Assembly: GCA_021292105.1 (NCBI GenBank)
Contig: CM037871.1
Coordinates: 40,975,337 to 41,039,336, forward strand
Source of the DNA: Anadara kagoshimensis
Lineage: Eukaryota > Mollusca > Bivalvia > Arcoida > Arcidae
Reading direction: 5' to 3'
Length of the DNA: 64,000 bases
A program made the translations under genes and the position numbers. Of this stretch, positions 23,634 to 36,822 are shown in pieces (within the stretch, counting starts at the first letter, position 1; each line of letters begins with the position of its first letter). The notes under the pieces are model-generated. The model ran no database searches. It was not told the origin of the DNA and was given only the letters and a program-made list of their open reading frames with translations.

Positions 23634-23975
23634 ACTGTGGTAGCTCAGTTGGTTGAGTGCTCGTTACGTTTGTGGGAGGTCGTGGGTTAGATCCGCGGCC
23701 AAGTTTGATCGAAGACTTGAAAGTGGATAGTGACTGTTCTTTCGCCAAGCACTCGGCATTACGAAATGAAAGTCACAGTTCTATCGAATGTGAACTTAAA
23801 ATAAACGAGGTCTAGTATCACGATGGGCTTGGCACGATAAAGAACCCAGCTGTATATTGCCATCAAAGCAAAGCATAGATGAAATTCCTGCACCTTCGCA
23901 TATAGCTGATGACGTCTCGATATAAGTGAAATATTCTTGACTGGGATGTTAAACACCAATACTAAACTCAACTCA
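23634..23975 (+). mobile_element. full-length tRNA-derived SINE (RUDI/V-like)
   Basis: Head GGTAGCTCAGTTGGTTGAGT and GTGGGTTAGATCCGC (B-box with one change). The body includes CACTCGGCATTACGAAATGA, and the tail is TATTCTTGACTGGGATGTTA plus ACTCAACTC repeats. It closely matches the copy at 16015. Confidence 0.88.
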
Positions 23976-25517
23976 ACTCGTCAGACAAAAAGCAGAATCA
24001 CATATCATTGATATCCAAATGACTTTTTTTGGACCTCAAGTTTTGGAAAACCAATTTCTAAACCAAAGGTTTGGTTTAAAGGTTATTTTTATGTACTTCT
24101 GATGCCACTTCGTGAAGGAATAAGTTTTGTGTATGCAAAATATGCTACAGATTTTAAGGCGTGTTGTTGTCTAGTAGAACACTCAATTTGCAATTGAAAA
24201 AATATACTTGGTAACAACAGTCAACGCAACAAAACATGACACAATACACGTAAGTAAAAAAATAGAACCTGGCTTTTTGGATTTTTAAATATTTTTAGTT
24301 AACAAAACATTTGTATTTTCTGTTATTTATAAAAGAGTTTTCATTTATCGCCTATGTTGAATGGTAAAATAACCTCGCGGCTTCTTTATATGCTCGATTT
24401 TTTAATAAGCAAAATTATTAAGTAATTTACTTTGAATACAATCCTCGATTCCAATACTACATGCGAAATTAAACGAATCAATATTAACATTCATTTGAAA
24501 GAAATCAAGTCCTGCATAGGTTGCTAGATTTGTTTATTTATTTATCTATCTATTTATTGGCTTCTTTGGACCGATCTTGTTTATGTAGGGCTTATTAAAT
24601 AGTTTATTTTCTTAGGCTAATTATTTAAATTGACCTAAATAAAACGAAAGCGTTAACCCTTTTCAGTAAAATACAATAAAAATGTTTTTAAACAGGATAC
24701 GATAATTGTTTGACTGAAGCATGCGGCTACGTGACAATTGCGATGACGTATTCTCAAGTTTTAATGCCTCATGGTAGGAAGTGTAACTACGTCATAATGG
24801 CGCCATCAGAAATATGTTGGCAGTGTACAAATACTGACCGTAAACAGTTAAAAAGTAATAATAACGATTTAGCATATATGGGTGATAATAATAATGAATA
24901 TGATGCATAAAGCATACAACATAACCTTTAAAGGAACAAATAATACAATGAACTCGTCTCGATTTCCATGTAATTGTTAGTTTTAATTTAAAGAAATAAT
25001 CATATTTGTTTTAAATACATCACATACTGTTAGTTTCCGTGGAGATTTGAACAATTGATTTAAAAGGATTAAAATTAAATGTTTTTGCCCTCCTACGTTG
25101 TTTGAAATGGAAGTTCAGTGCTCAGAGATTTGAACTACAATACTGTGGAGGTTAAAAACAAATGTCGTCATACATTGTTAGTTTAATTGACTATTGGAAT
25201 TAACAAATTACATAAACAATCCCCCAAGACTGAAACTGGGAAGGTCTGTACGAGTTATAAACATTATTGTTTAAGGTATCGGTTTACTTGTCATGCGATT
25301 TGTTATTGTAGGTGGAATAAACAAGATTTCTAAACAAAGTGGGAAAATACCGGTGTCAATATTTCTTAATATCCGTTATATAATTGTAAATGTCATCACT
25401 GTGTCTAGTCTGTAAATGTATCCATTTATACCTCATATCATAATTTATTTTATCGTTATTCTCGAGTACTCCACTATTTATTGCTTGGTTGAATCTTTTT
25501 ACATCTTGTCAGTCATT
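23976..25517. other. no recognisable feature
   Basis: AT-rich, with a few short direct repeats (TTTATTTATCTATC near 24535). No gene support. Confidence 0.4.
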
Positions 25518-26531
25518 AGCTCACCTGACCAAAGTCAGTGGTGCAGTGTGTGTATGTGTTTGTGTTTGTGTGCGTGCGTGCGTGCGTGTGTGCGTGCGTC
25601 GTTAACACACATTTTCGACTTCTCCTCTGAAACTACTGGACAGATTTCAATAAAACTTGGTCAGAGGTATATATGGTCCGGTGCACTTCAGATTTGTTCG
25701 TGGCGTTGCCATGGCTACCATAACTAGGTCAAGGTGACCTAGGGGTGCAAAAATCTTAAAACATCTTCTCCGAAAGTATTGATTGGAGAAAAAATCTGAT
25801 GTAATATTTGGTTTCTCTAGGGTCTTAAGCCTATAATTTGTTCATTTTGTGAAATTCGGACAAAAAATAGGTTACGCGTTTTTGCGTTTAATTTTGAAAA
25901 AATCGTAAAATAGCTTCGAATTGTTATAACTTGACTATTTGACCAGATAATGACATGGGGTTTTCAGTTTTGACATCTTCTTATTAGTATCTTTACAATG
26001 AGGTCAAGGTCAATTGTGGAGGTCGTGACCTAATTTTTTTTACCTCTGATTATAATTATTATTTGGAAAACCATAAACTTTTTGTATAGGCATGTATATT
26101 AGAATGTTGTAGGTATTGATACAACGATCATTTTGATGTATAGAAAAAGGTCATGGGTTCAAAGGTCAAGGTCACAGATGCGAAAAAATACTGAAATGGT
26201 TAATTATCTTGAAAACTATAAACTTTTTGTATAGGCATGCATATTAGAATGTTGTAGGTATTGATTCAACATTCATTTTGATGTATAGAAAAAGGTCATG
26301 GGTTCAAAGGTCGAGGTCACAGATGCGAAACAATACCGAAATGGTTAATTATCTCGAAAACTATTAACATTTTGTATAGGCATGTATATTAGAATGTTGT
26401 AGGTATTGATACAATGGTCATTATGATGTAAAAAAAGTCATTAGGGTTTCAGTATCTATGTTTTCTTTAAATCTATCAGCTAACCATTAGTTATCAGGTG
26501 AGCGTATCAGGTCCATGGGCCTCTTGTTTTA
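25518..26531 (-). mobile_element. 1-kb non-autonomous element, ACAAGAGGCCC end
   Basis: Read on the minus strand it begins ACAAGAGGCCCATGGACC and CGCTCACCTGATAAC, and it ends at the inverse-like TAGCTCACCTGACC (25518). Inside are a GTGTG/TGCG tract (25560-25600), the segment TTCAGATTTGTTCGTGGCG shared with 5083, and a 145-bp tandem repeat (see next). The ACAAGAGGCCC start is, to my knowledge, very common in bivalve genomes. The superfamily is unknown to me. Confidence 0.65.
26071..26460. repeat. 145-bp tandem repeat, 2.7 copies
   Basis: Units start at 26071, 26216 and 26361 with ACTATAAACTTTTTGTATAG and contain GGTCATGGGTTCAAAGGTC. It lies inside the 1-kb element. Confidence 0.9.
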
Positions 26532-27182
26532 AACTATTCGTGACATTTTTCTATTAAATTTTAAAGATTAACTAAAACACATGCCCACAAGGTGTGTGGG
26601 TTTGTACTGGTTTTTCGAACTGCTATATACCAGGGTACACTAATGCCAACAGTAGACTCGTACACTCTCTTGTAATGTCGCAATTAAGCATCAGAGATCA
26701 CACAGTCAATTATATATCTACCATTTTATGGACAGGTGGTTCTTATCAACAGGTTGAAATTACATTCATAAAGAGCTATTTTGATGAAATGTTACTGGCT
26801 GGAGTCCTAAATAGAGAGGACTTTTAAGCAGGTTTGACTGTATAAAAGTAAACTTGGTGTATTATCCTGGATATATCTGGTCTCCTATTTTTTTTTATTT
26901 GATAAGTGGTGGATGACGCTCGCTAGACAAAACCGAAACACTGGCATCACTTCCCTGTCAGAAGTTTACGTGTTTAACACATTTCTGGTTTTATTTCGCT
27001 TTTGGGATGGCGGTTTGGACATGGACTGGTATGTTTGTGTTTGATGAACATGTATAATGCTCGACAAGAGTATGCAAAATAATTCGAGACATGAAAACTT
27101 GTACTTGACAATAGCCAATGAAATCGTAAAAACTAAATAAAGTCAAATCAATATGAAAAGAAATCAATGGAACAGGTAATAT
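26532..27182. repeat. intergenic with family B copy and a MITE end
   Basis: 26900-27050 is a minus-strand family B copy (CATCACTTCCCTGTCAGAAG; GGTTTGGACATGGACTGG). At 26832-26848 CAGGTTTGACTGTATAAAAG looks like a lone end of MITE family 3. Confidence 0.55.
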
Positions 27183-27423
27183 ACTGTAAAAACTCAAATT
27201 TTTGTGGGAGTTAAATTTCGCCGTTTTCTTGGATCTGAGAAGACTACGAAATTTAATGTCAACAATAATTCTATATAACTAGGGTCCCAATGAGATTTCT
27301 TTTTGACACAGCACACGATTCCAAGAAATATTTCCTTACAATATACATGTGTATCTTTAAATTAAAAAACCGCGATTTTTATACCTCGCGAAAAATAATG
27401 ATTATACAATAGATACAATAGTT

Positions 27424-27686
27424 CCATAAGTGAGAGGTCGTGGATAGTGACTGTTCATTCGCAAAGTATCCTGTATTACGAAATGAAAGCCATGGTTCTT
27501 TCGGATTGGAGCTTACAAAACGAGGTTTCGTGTTACAGTAAGCGTGGCACGATAAAGAATCCTCCTGTATGATGCCATCAGCGCAACGAACAGGCGAAAT
27601 TTTCTACACATTCGCCTATAGCTTGCAACGTCTCGATGAAAGTGAAATATTCTTGACCGGGACGTTAAAAACCATTTATCAACTCT
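27424..27686 (+). mobile_element. SINE (RUDI/V-like), head deleted
   Basis: Starts within the head (AAGTGAGAGGTCGTGG) and goes straight to ATAGTGACTGTTC, losing the B-box. The rest of the body and the tail TATTCTTGACCGGGACGTTA are present. Confidence 0.8.
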
Positions 27687-28369
27687 AAAGATCCTATTTA
27701 CCTGACAACAAATGCTTGTTACCAAAATGCAATTACTGTTAAAGTCAATGAGTTTGTGACAATGAACTACGCTTTACTTGTTCACTCGTGCCTAGCCGTA
27801 ACTGATAATCTTTTGCGCATCCGCCATAATGTATTTCTGTAGAAAAAAAATTGGGATTTCACATGGCGAAAAAGGCGATGGTTACACCTGAAGTGATGTC
27901 CTTGATGACGTCATAAGCGCAACAAGATTCGTCATATACCTAGTTTTTTCAACATGTTAAATCCCTATATAGCGTCAACATTTTACTCTATGCAGAAATA
28001 TACTATGCTAATCATGGATGCGCATACAGATTCCTGTTACGACTAGGTACAAGTAGGTGAAAATATCAATCTTTATTCAAGTTTATTTCCATGGAAATAA
28101 AGCGTAATTCACTTTCACAAACACATTGACTTAAACAGTAACTTGAGAAAGTGTCTTCAAATAGATATCTATAAAATCGATTCACGGATTTCTAAAAGAA
28201 GAAGCGTTGGCGAATGAAGGACAAATATCAAGATATTCAACTGTTCTGTTGTTTTCTTTAGGTCCTAGTCTCTACTAAAAACTAAACTTTTATAAATGAA
28301 TGTTAAAAACAGTTTAAATGTATTCCATAGTATTGATAAATAACTGCAATGTATGAAAACACACTCGCC
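27687..28369. other. no recognisable feature
   Basis: One CRE-like TGACGTCA near 27906. No gene support. Confidence 0.4.
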
Positions 28370-28550
28370 GAGTAATTTGGTTCATTGGTGGCAAAGGTGT
28401 CTAAAGTGTGCTCAATGATCACAGCGCCTCTCGCTGCCTATGTACGAATCAAACTCGGGACAGATCCTAGTGTCAAGAAAATTTGTCAATTTTTTTCCGA
28501 AGGTATGTAGTTTTCTTCGGGTTCACCAGCATGCCTGAAATGATATAAAA
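28370..28550 (+). mobile_element. SINE family 2 copy
   Basis: Worn tRNA-like head (TGGTGGCAAAGGTGTCTAAA; GATCACAGCGCCTCTCGC; CGAATCAAACTCGGGACAG), then GTAGTTTTCTTCGGGTTCAC, which matches the core of the copy at 16380. Confidence 0.6.
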
Positions 28551-28554
28551 AAGA

Positions 28555-28830
28555 ACCTACTAATCCATGTCCGAATCACAATCCAGAAGCAAAGTAAAAA
28601 CTTTGGAACTGGCAAGTTGGTTAGACACGTGAACTTCCACCAGGGAAATGAGGCCGGGTGCTCCGTAAGGGTAAGCACCTCCTGTTTAGCTAACTACACC
28701 CGCCACGTGTGTAATCAATTTTTTCTGAAAGGAACATGGAACTATGACACGTCAAATATATCCAGGGCAATCCTGGACACAGAGACATCAAACTTATCAA
28801 CAATACTGTGATGACGGCCATAAAACTTTT
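28555..28830 (+). repeat. dispersed repeat family B, best copy
   Basis: ATCCATGTCCGAATCACAAT, GACACGTGAACTTCCACCAG, CTGTTTAGCTAACTACA and GACATCAAACTTATCAACAA occur in the same order as at 5575-5860. About 275 bp, with no coding sequence and no clear terminal repeats. Confidence 0.7.
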
Positions 28831-28919
28831 TGAGGGCCTTGATAAGCCTAGGCTTGCAATATCCCCGAGTCAACAATTTATTTGTAAACAGCCTACTTCG
28901 TTGTATAAAACTACTCTAT

Positions 28920-28981
28920 TTAAAGTGAAAGATTCCTGACTGGAACGTAAAAACACCTTTACTCGGAAATTACTCAACTCC
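28920..28981 (+). repeat. SINE tail fragment
   Basis: AGATTCCTGACTGGAACGTA plus AAACACC and ACTCAACTC. This is the 3' end of the RUDI/V-like family only. Confidence 0.7.
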
Positions 28982-30000
28982 TTGGTGCAATATCAACTCT
29001 TGCTTACCATGATTATCGATGTACAAATACAACAAAAAACATTAATTATTTAAATACTTTGTAATGACGTTTTATTGCAAACTTGAGCAAATGTTTGAAA
29101 TGAGGATCAGAAGCTGCCTCGTATATAAAAGAATATGTATATATAATTGTGTGTTGAACAAGATAAAATATCGTACCGATTTCCAGCACTTATATGCCCT
29201 ATCTAGTGTCAATCTTAAAACAATATAACATTTCACACGCAACATAACACTAGACAGTGCACCAAAGCCAAAAAAACTAATTCTGTAAGCCTAACACCTC
29301 ATACCACGTATTCTTCCGATAATCCGCTTCCCTTGAACATGAAATCTCGTTATTTCCAAAACGTATAAAACTTTTGTGTGTGATGATCCCATAATTACTA
29401 CAACAGGTTTTTTAATTTTGTAATTTCAAGTTTTATAAAAAGAAAACAACAATGGTATCAGCAAAAATAGGAAAATGACGATGCGTACCAAAAAAGGGCT
29501 TAAAAAAAAATTTTACATCCCAAATCAATGTTGCCTTTTTAAAATTCTTCACAATCGTTAAATTAAACAACGCTGAAATTTAATTATCATTGTTCTAAAA
29601 AAGAACATAAAATTATTTTTTTTTATTACTTTTTAAAATAATTGGCTACATGATCAATATGACCAAATTTGACGAACCTTTCTTGCACTGATTCCAACAT
29701 GTAGTTGTTGCAATATATACATTCAGATTCAATAGATCCAATAGGAGGTGATTTAAAAAGAAAACAACAAATCTGCAGCAAAGAAAGGGAGGAAAAGCCG
29801 TGAAACGGGGATTAGCATAGTCTTGGCGACAAAAAAGAGGTGCACTGTCATACATCATTGTTTACAGTCATATCCTTCAAAATATTAAGTAAAGAAGAAA
29901 GTTTAATACAGAGAATTTTGGGGCTTCCCATGAGAATACACCCTTAAGTCGTAAAATGTCAATAATACTTCCAGTATGTTTACTGTGTAACCATAGCGTT
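28982..30000. other. no recognisable feature
   Basis: AT-rich intergenic sequence. Confidence 0.4.
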
Positions 30001-30258
30001 GTATAGGCAAACAATGCTGACCTGTCCGCTTGACCTTTCATTAGAAATATTCATATAGGCTGGTCTATCCAATAAATGGGTAGCGTTATCATTCAAGTTA
30101 ATACATACATAGTGCACGTGTCTACTCTAGAAAGTGAGTATCACTCGTGATTTAGTATATAAAATGAACACCTCTGTTCCCTACATATACATAAACTGAA
30201 CCATGATCAATATTTAAATTAAAGGTCAACCGGACAGGTCAATGTTGTTTACCTATAC
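30001..30258. mobile_element. MITE family 2, copy b
   Basis: Left GTATAGGCAAACAATGCTGA, right inverse GGTCAATGTTGTTTACCTAT, with CCGCTTGACCTTT inside. Coordinates are chosen from the symmetrical TATAG/CTATA borders. Confidence 0.85.
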
Positions 30259-30929
30259 TACGTTTATATAACTTCGGAAACCACAAGCACAACAACATTT
30301 TCTGTTTGTAAACAAAAATAGTTTAAGTGTTTTAAAAGCGGGCATTTTTAAGAATTTTAAAATATGTTGTCAAGGACTCAAGTTTATACACATTTAAATT
30401 TAAATTGTGTTATAAATAGAGTATTCTTAAGAATTTTAAAATATGTTGCTAGGGCTAAAAGCTGATAAACATTAAATATTAAGAGTATGATCAAAATATA
30501 TGGTTTTAACTTGCGAATGTATAAACCACTTGACGTAATTAAGAGTTAAATGACAAAGAAAACCCACAATCTACTTAACCCATTTTAATTTCGTAGCACT
30601 AGGAGGTCGTTTTGGAATAAAATGTAGAAATTTTCGGACCAAAATGGTGGTAATTCAAATACTTTAAAATACTGAAACAAGAAAAATAGAATAACCAAAA
30701 TATATTTTATCAAATAAACAACTAAAACATTTCAGACTTACACAGGAAATCTGATCTATTCTAGGAAGAATTCACAATTAAATTAGGTCACATGATCGGG
30801 AAGACGTATCCAGATTGACCAATCAGTCAAACTCATCATCAGTCAATGCCCATCCTTACAGCTTATTTCTAACTACAGATATATTATTTCTTCATAATTA
30901 ACGGTAAGTCTATTACCAGTGTCTATTTA

Positions 30930-31151
30930 CAGTACTATTACAGACCTGTAAAAAGTTTAACATTGAACTAACGCATTAATGCAGCCGTATCCTTGGTTAT
31001 CTACTAATATATCTCGAAAGCGTTTCGGTTGATGTTATCTATGTTTCGGGACTTTCCGGTCATTTGCTAACCACATCTCGACCACTAGACAGTCGGGCTT
31101 CGACTCCTTTTCGTTAAGCTATTGTTAAACTTACGACAGGTCTGTACTGTA
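30930..31151. mobile_element. MITE family 1, copy e
   Basis: Left CAGACCTGTAAAAAGTTTAA, right TGTTAAACTTACGACAGGTC. The interior carries CTTTCCGGTCATTTGCTAAC, as in the other copies. Confidence 0.8.
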
Positions 31152-31559
31152 CATAGTAACCAATTGTCAGCCTGGGTTCATTTACATGGCAATCGATGGA
31201 AATTGTAATTCATTACTTTCTACTTGTGTTAAAACACCTATAAATGGGCTACACGTGTTACACATACACATGTTATTATATACTTATGAAAACATTATTG
31301 TTGAATTGTCAAGGCATCGGTTGATTATGTCCAAGAAATCCCTGACAACAGATGAGGTAGAATTTAAAATAATTTTAAATTTATCTTTTTATAGGCTAGT
31401 TATCGCACAACGATACTGAAATAAAACACGAATAAGGTTTTAGAGGTAAAATGTTCGCAAATCTAGTCACAGAATGATAAATTGAAAGTCTTGGACTGTA
31501 CTTCATAACTGAACATTACATGAACAACAAGCAAAGGAACAATGTCCAATACAGATTAT

Positions 31560-32170
31560 GTACAAAGATGACTTATAATATAATTATAACATAATCATTT
31601 GTGTATGATAAAAGATGATAAAATTAAAATGCAAATACATCATGAAGGCATTGTTTAAAGCATTTTGAATTCTTCTGCATTGTACAACGATGACTTATAA
31701 TATAACATAATTATTTGTATATGATAAAACAAATATGCAAATACACCATGAAGACATTGTTTAAAGCATTTCGAATTCTGTTAATCTTCAAGCCAATAAC
31801 ATCAAGTTCAGACTACTTGAATATAAAATAATCAGCTTCTGAGAGTATACAATCTCCAAAGACAAGAGTAAATTTTAAGACGTAGTTCGTTAGTTTTCGA
31901 TAGAAAAAGAAACTAAATCCAATCGAGATGTAATAATACGTGACGACATTTGTATCTGTTGGATAATCCTTTGATGGGCTTATCTTCATTCCACCAGAAA
32001 ATCGTCCAAAAATACGCAAAAGCAGACAAATTAAAAGTAGATGGCTTTATATATATTCCAGAAAAAAACTATCCAAATATACGCAACAGCAGATAAGTGA
32101 AAAGTTGAAGGTTTTATCTTCATTCTAGTAAAAAACAACATCCAAAAGTATAAAACAGCCAAGTTGAGGG
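31560..32170. repeat. short local duplications
   Basis: A unit of about 120 bp with GATGACTTATAATATAA and CATTGTTTAAAGCATTT occurs at 31568 and 31688. Further on, about 68-bp units with TTCCA(C/G)-AGAAAA-TCCAAAAATACGCAA motifs are loosely repeated at 31990-32150. Confidence 0.7.
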
Positions 32171-35100
32171 CTTAGAGGTGAAAGGTGCTATATACCTTTA
32201 TATAATGTTTATTTTAGCACACTTTTACCCCCTCCCACTTCCCCACAAGACTTCGATTAATTTAGTGTAAAAATGCCTAATGTGCTAGGCTTGAAAATTA
32301 TCAGATTTCGCAGGAATTCCAACAATGAGGATAACGATAGCACTAATTATATATATATAACATCACTGACCTTAAACGTTTGTTTAATGAGTATGAATAA
32401 CAGATCAGCTCACAAACAATGACACAAACTGTTTTCACTTCATGGCAAAAAGACGTGATTGATATGATAACGGTTTGTAATGGGTACAAAAATTTACAAA
32501 CTGACAAAACCTTTCTACAAAGATAAAGCTGAATACATACAAGATTATGTAACACAATACATAATGCTTTTCTTAAAAAAAAGATTCGGTATAGCAACAT
32601 GAAAAATTGTTCTGGTTATAGGGTTTACCTGATTAAAAGTCACATGTCTTTGGTGTAGTTTAATCTCAATACTTGGCTGCAGTAACAGGAGTTTATATGT
32701 GGATTGTTATGACTGTACTAAAATACAGTCCCGGTAGTAAAGCCAGTCAAAAATTAATTTACCCTGAATACAGAACATCGTAGATTTAGAAACTTCATTA
32801 TATGGCTTCAGCTGTGATACAATTTTAAATTGAAAGTTTATAACATAAATCTATTAAGGAGAGTCATTTTGTATCGTGAAGAGCAAAAAGAAATTAAAGT
32901 CTTTGTTGAATGACTCCAATCCAATTTCTAAAAAATGAATTTTAACTGCATTCTAAAAATCCAATCAACGCTTCAATGGGTCATTCGAAATTATTAAGCA
33001 ATATCAAAGAGAACTAAATTAACAAGAAACCCATTCCCGGTTTCACCATAGTGCAAACCCAACAAAACAACATCGTTAAAACATATTTCAGATGTGATGT
33101 GATAAAAAATTCCGCTTGCTTTGCATTTCCAGCCAAAAACTAGTAATTTTAGTGTATTCGCAAATGAAATAACATGAGTTATAAAAGATAAAAATGCAAA
33201 TAAAAACAATCGTAATATAACATCAACAACAAAGCCATATATAAACTATAAACTTGAAAGCAATAACAGTAAATAACAACATAACAAATGGGGTAAAAAT
33301 ACAATGTAAAACAAATTTGTCTGTAAAAATAAGTGTTTCCGCTAACCCAATCCTAAATTTTATGCCTATCCTTTTAAAATTTATAACAATACATGTACTT
33401 TGACAAACATTATTAAAGTTGGCATCTTTGACACATGTGGTCCATGTACAAAAATTGTTTTAAAAATGCCTATCTACTAAACCTATTTTTTAAGAGCGTT
33501 AGCAAAAACACATATTTTTGGGCCTAATCATCAAACATCAACAAACTGGCATGTGTGAAACAGTTTCTATCTTTATCTTGCATTCTAGTACGTTTTTTGT
33601 TATGTAATTGGCAAAATGCCCCCAACTCAAAAATAGCTAGTGCCCCAATTGTAAGTTTTTTTTATGTTGCTTACAACACATCACTCATTTTCGTCTTGCA
33701 AAATTATGTATCTGGTATCCACAATTTTTTGTCACCAGCGTGGTTTCCACGTGTGTCTACATTCGCCAAATAGTAATGAAGTGGAAACATAAAATAATAA
33801 GGTCACCTTTGCCATGTAAGATTGTAAATTGTGAGGGTTTTTTTTGTGTGTTATATTATGTAACTGCAGGTTCTCTTTATCACACTTTTATTGCATACTT
33901 ATTGCATATTTCGGTTAACTTAATTTCCCAAAATTATAATTTAATTGGAAAAACATATGTACGTTGTAAACGGACACCATGTTAATCGAAAATGATTGCA
34001 TTTGTAAAGTTGACACAATTTTTTTAAATGTTCATATTCTTCTAAAGTACATTAGAAGTAATATTATTTACTGTTTTTGACTTCATAATACAAACACACC
34101 TAGTTCAATGTTCAATATTATTTTTTGGTTTCATAATCATAAACAGCCTACGCTTGGCAAAAATAAAAATATTTTGAATCGAAATGACTATAAATTGTCT
34201 AAACGAAAGCATAAAAATGACGGCCAATCCTCAAAACAAAGAATATATTAGATATTTATGTATTTGAATCCAAATAAACGTTTAAAAAACTGAGAAATTT
34301 TACAGAAGCACGTAGGTGTTGTAAGGAAATTACACAAATAAAATGACATTTTTGTATTTTACAAGTTGCCCATAAAACATTTTTGATACACATTGTGTAT
34401 TGGCTTTAATTTCGTGTTCTAATGCTGTTTGGTCAAGGACGGATTTTTTCGTTTTTTTAGTTGCTACCGATTTTAAATGCTTAAGGTATATGATTGTCAA
34501 AACAACTTAAATTTACAGCTTCATATTTGGGGTTACATGTTACTATTGTCCTTGTGACTTGTGTCTTGTGGTAATTTTTGAATGTTTTTATTAAAGTTTT
34601 AGCAAATGACAGCATAATGTTATGGATAATTAGAAATTAGCACACGATACTCGAATATAAGATGTACAAACATTAATGTATACTGTACGACATAATAAAT
34701 ATATTGCATTCTTCTGTAAGGTATTTTGGATCTATAAACAATACTCTTTTTAATACATCGGGGCTGTTTATCATTTGTCTCCAATATGTACTAAAGAAAT
34801 ATTAATTTACACTGTGCGACAAAAGGAATAAAAAACAATCTTTTTAAAACTGAATTGGAACTATCATACATAAAAACAATGCCCTTTTTAACCCACGGCG
34901 ACTGTTTATCAACAGTCTTGTTTTTAATTCAAAGGGACTGTTTATCTCCAATGTTGTTTTTGTCTACTATATGAATGCAGCTGTTCGTCTTAATTATGAT
35001 ACAACAATACTGACAATGATGAAATACCTAATATTTTTCCCAAAAAATTGAATATTTGATATCAAACGGCAGACAATTTAACAAAAACAGATTTGGCAGT

Positions 35101-35640
35101 CTCTATGGTTAAAGGGCTTTTTTGGAACAATGTTTTCGAATGCCAAAATTTTAGAATCAATGATACAAAATAATGCCAAATAGGGCATGCAATGACGTCA
35201 TATGCCCAACGTGAATCTGTGATTTCAGAGAACAATATCCTACGGCGCCATTAGAAATTGCTATCACAATTCGTGTTTTAGCGGTATCGACATTACGTCT
35301 GATGTCAAATAGCGGGAAATAATTCAAATTTGGGTACCAAAATCAACCTTGCGGACTCTATAACAGTTCATGCAATTAGTTTACCGTAAAAAACAGGCCA
35401 AGCTCTAAGGATTTTACCACCAACTATAAATCTGTTTTCTGTGAAGCTTTTCTCAATATCACAATAAATTTGCTTATTGAGCCTCTAAAAATGCTTACGT
35501 TCATACGTTGTGCGTGGTAATGGCGATTTGTGAGAAAAAATTAAGATGAAGAAAAAAATTCATTCCAAAAATGTTGCGTCGAGTATAACGTGTAACTGAA
35601 TTTCCTGAGAGCGTAGTTCTGTATTAAGAGCAAAGGTAGA
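32171..35640. other. long stretch with no recognisable gene
   Basis: AT-rich sequence with only short unsupported frames. It lies downstream of the GPCR and may include its 3' UTR at the right end: ATTAAA signals on the minus strand lie at 35706-35711 and 35641-35646. Confidence 0.4.
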
Positions 35641-35763
35641 TTTAATAAAGGCTATATGCAATCTTAAAGGGACCCAATATAACATATAAACATACGTTTT
35701 AACCCTTTAATATCGAGTATGATAGTCAACATAACAATGAGTAATTGAGCAGACATCACACAT

Positions 35764-36822
35764 TTAACCTGCTTCAACATTCACAACTTCTATTGCACAA
35801 GGATCTTCCACCCCTGCATAGTCCTCCACCTCTAACGTAAGCGGGGTCTGTGAAGGCTGACTGTCCACACGCATGCGCGATGATCGTTGTCGACTTATTC
35901 GTCTCTGCGCACTTTTCTCACGACATGGAATACAGTTTATAATTTCATCAAAACTAGCACTGAAGTACCAAGAAAGTTTAGCGTATATAATAGGTCTTAT
36001 AGCCAGATCTACCAACGTGAACACTTCAACATAATCCAGAACTTTATAATACAACAAGAAGAGATTATCTTCCGAAGCGTCATTTTCATTTAATCTTGCT
36101 TCCATTTGGTGACTTTTATATAACAACAAATAACTAACAATTTCATAAGGCAAGCGACAAATGGCGAACACTATGATAAGGCATGTTACCATTCGAGAAA
36201 GACGAATCTCCCTTCTGGAATAGCTTTCCTCAACGAATCGTTTGCTAAATAGATGAGTCACAACGTACATAGCTGCTATAACAACCAACGGAAGAATATA
36301 GGAAAATGCTGTTCTAAGCCAGAAACTTTTATCAGATTCTGATTCTGACGAAACACAGTCTTGATTTTCCTCGTCTAGGATATATTTTGTAGATGTTGTA
36401 AATGCTGGAATATTTGCTAGCAGCATAACAATCCATATGATCACGCTGCTAAGAATGGCGTGTAGAACGTATGTTCGTGTATGAGCACGATCCGTGAGCA
36501 ATATACACCGCACTATACTCAAACCTACCAAATGGTAGGCTATGACATAGGTGCATGTTGACACCAAATAAATATCAACTTTGCACCAAGCCTCGGATAA
36601 AATATGTCCCTGCTTTGTCCAACTGACAACATATTGGGGAATCTCGAAGCATACTTTGACTAAATCCGCAATGGCTAGTCCACAAATTATGATGTAAATC
36701 GGCACGCGCGGCTGCTTGTAGCAGAAGATAGTCCGCAAAACCAGTGCGTTTCCAGCCACACAAATAATCCCTATAATTCCCAAAACGACACATCTTATCA
36801 GTTTCTCTACATCCTCAGACAT
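35764..36822 (-). CDS. class A (rhodopsin-like) GPCR, probable peptide receptor
   Basis: A seven-helix plasma-membrane receptor that would couple an extracellular ligand to G proteins. The 352-residue frame is complete and intronless. Landmarks: GN in TM1 (N25), LAIADL in TM2 (D53), Cys80 at the top of TM3 and Cys156 in ECL2 for the usual disulfide, W130 in TM4, P178 in TM5, P225 in TM6 and P277 in TM7. The tail of about 65 residues is basic, with Arg/Ser runs and a possible palmitoyl Cys (C297/C300). The N-terminus is only about 8 residues and has no N-glycosylation site. Three hallmark motifs differ: DRY is VRC (104-106), CWxP is CRLP (222-225) and NPxxY is RPIIY (276-280). The overall look recalls peptide receptors of the galanin/allatostatin kind, but the ligand cannot be named. 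The ATG at 36822 is the first in frame and is preceded by a plausible spliced 5' UTR. Confidence 0.9.
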   Translation of the reverse strand: MSEDVEKLIRCVVLGIIGIICVAGNALVLRTIFCYKQPRVPIYIIICGLAIADLVKVCFEIPQYVVSWTKQGHILSEAWCKVDIYLVSTCTYVIAYHLVGLSIVRCILLTDRAHTRTYVLHAILSSVIIWIVMLLANIPAFTTSTKYILDEENQDCVSSESESDKSFWLRTAFSYILPLVVIAAMYVVTHLFSKRFVEESYSRREIRLSRMVTCLIIVFAICRLPYEIVSYLLLYKSHQMEARLNENDASEDNLFLLYYKVLDYVEVFTLVDLAIRPIIYAKLSWYFSASFDEIINCIPCREKSAQRRISRQRSSRMRVDSQPSQTPLTLEVEDYAGVEDPCAIEVVNVEAG

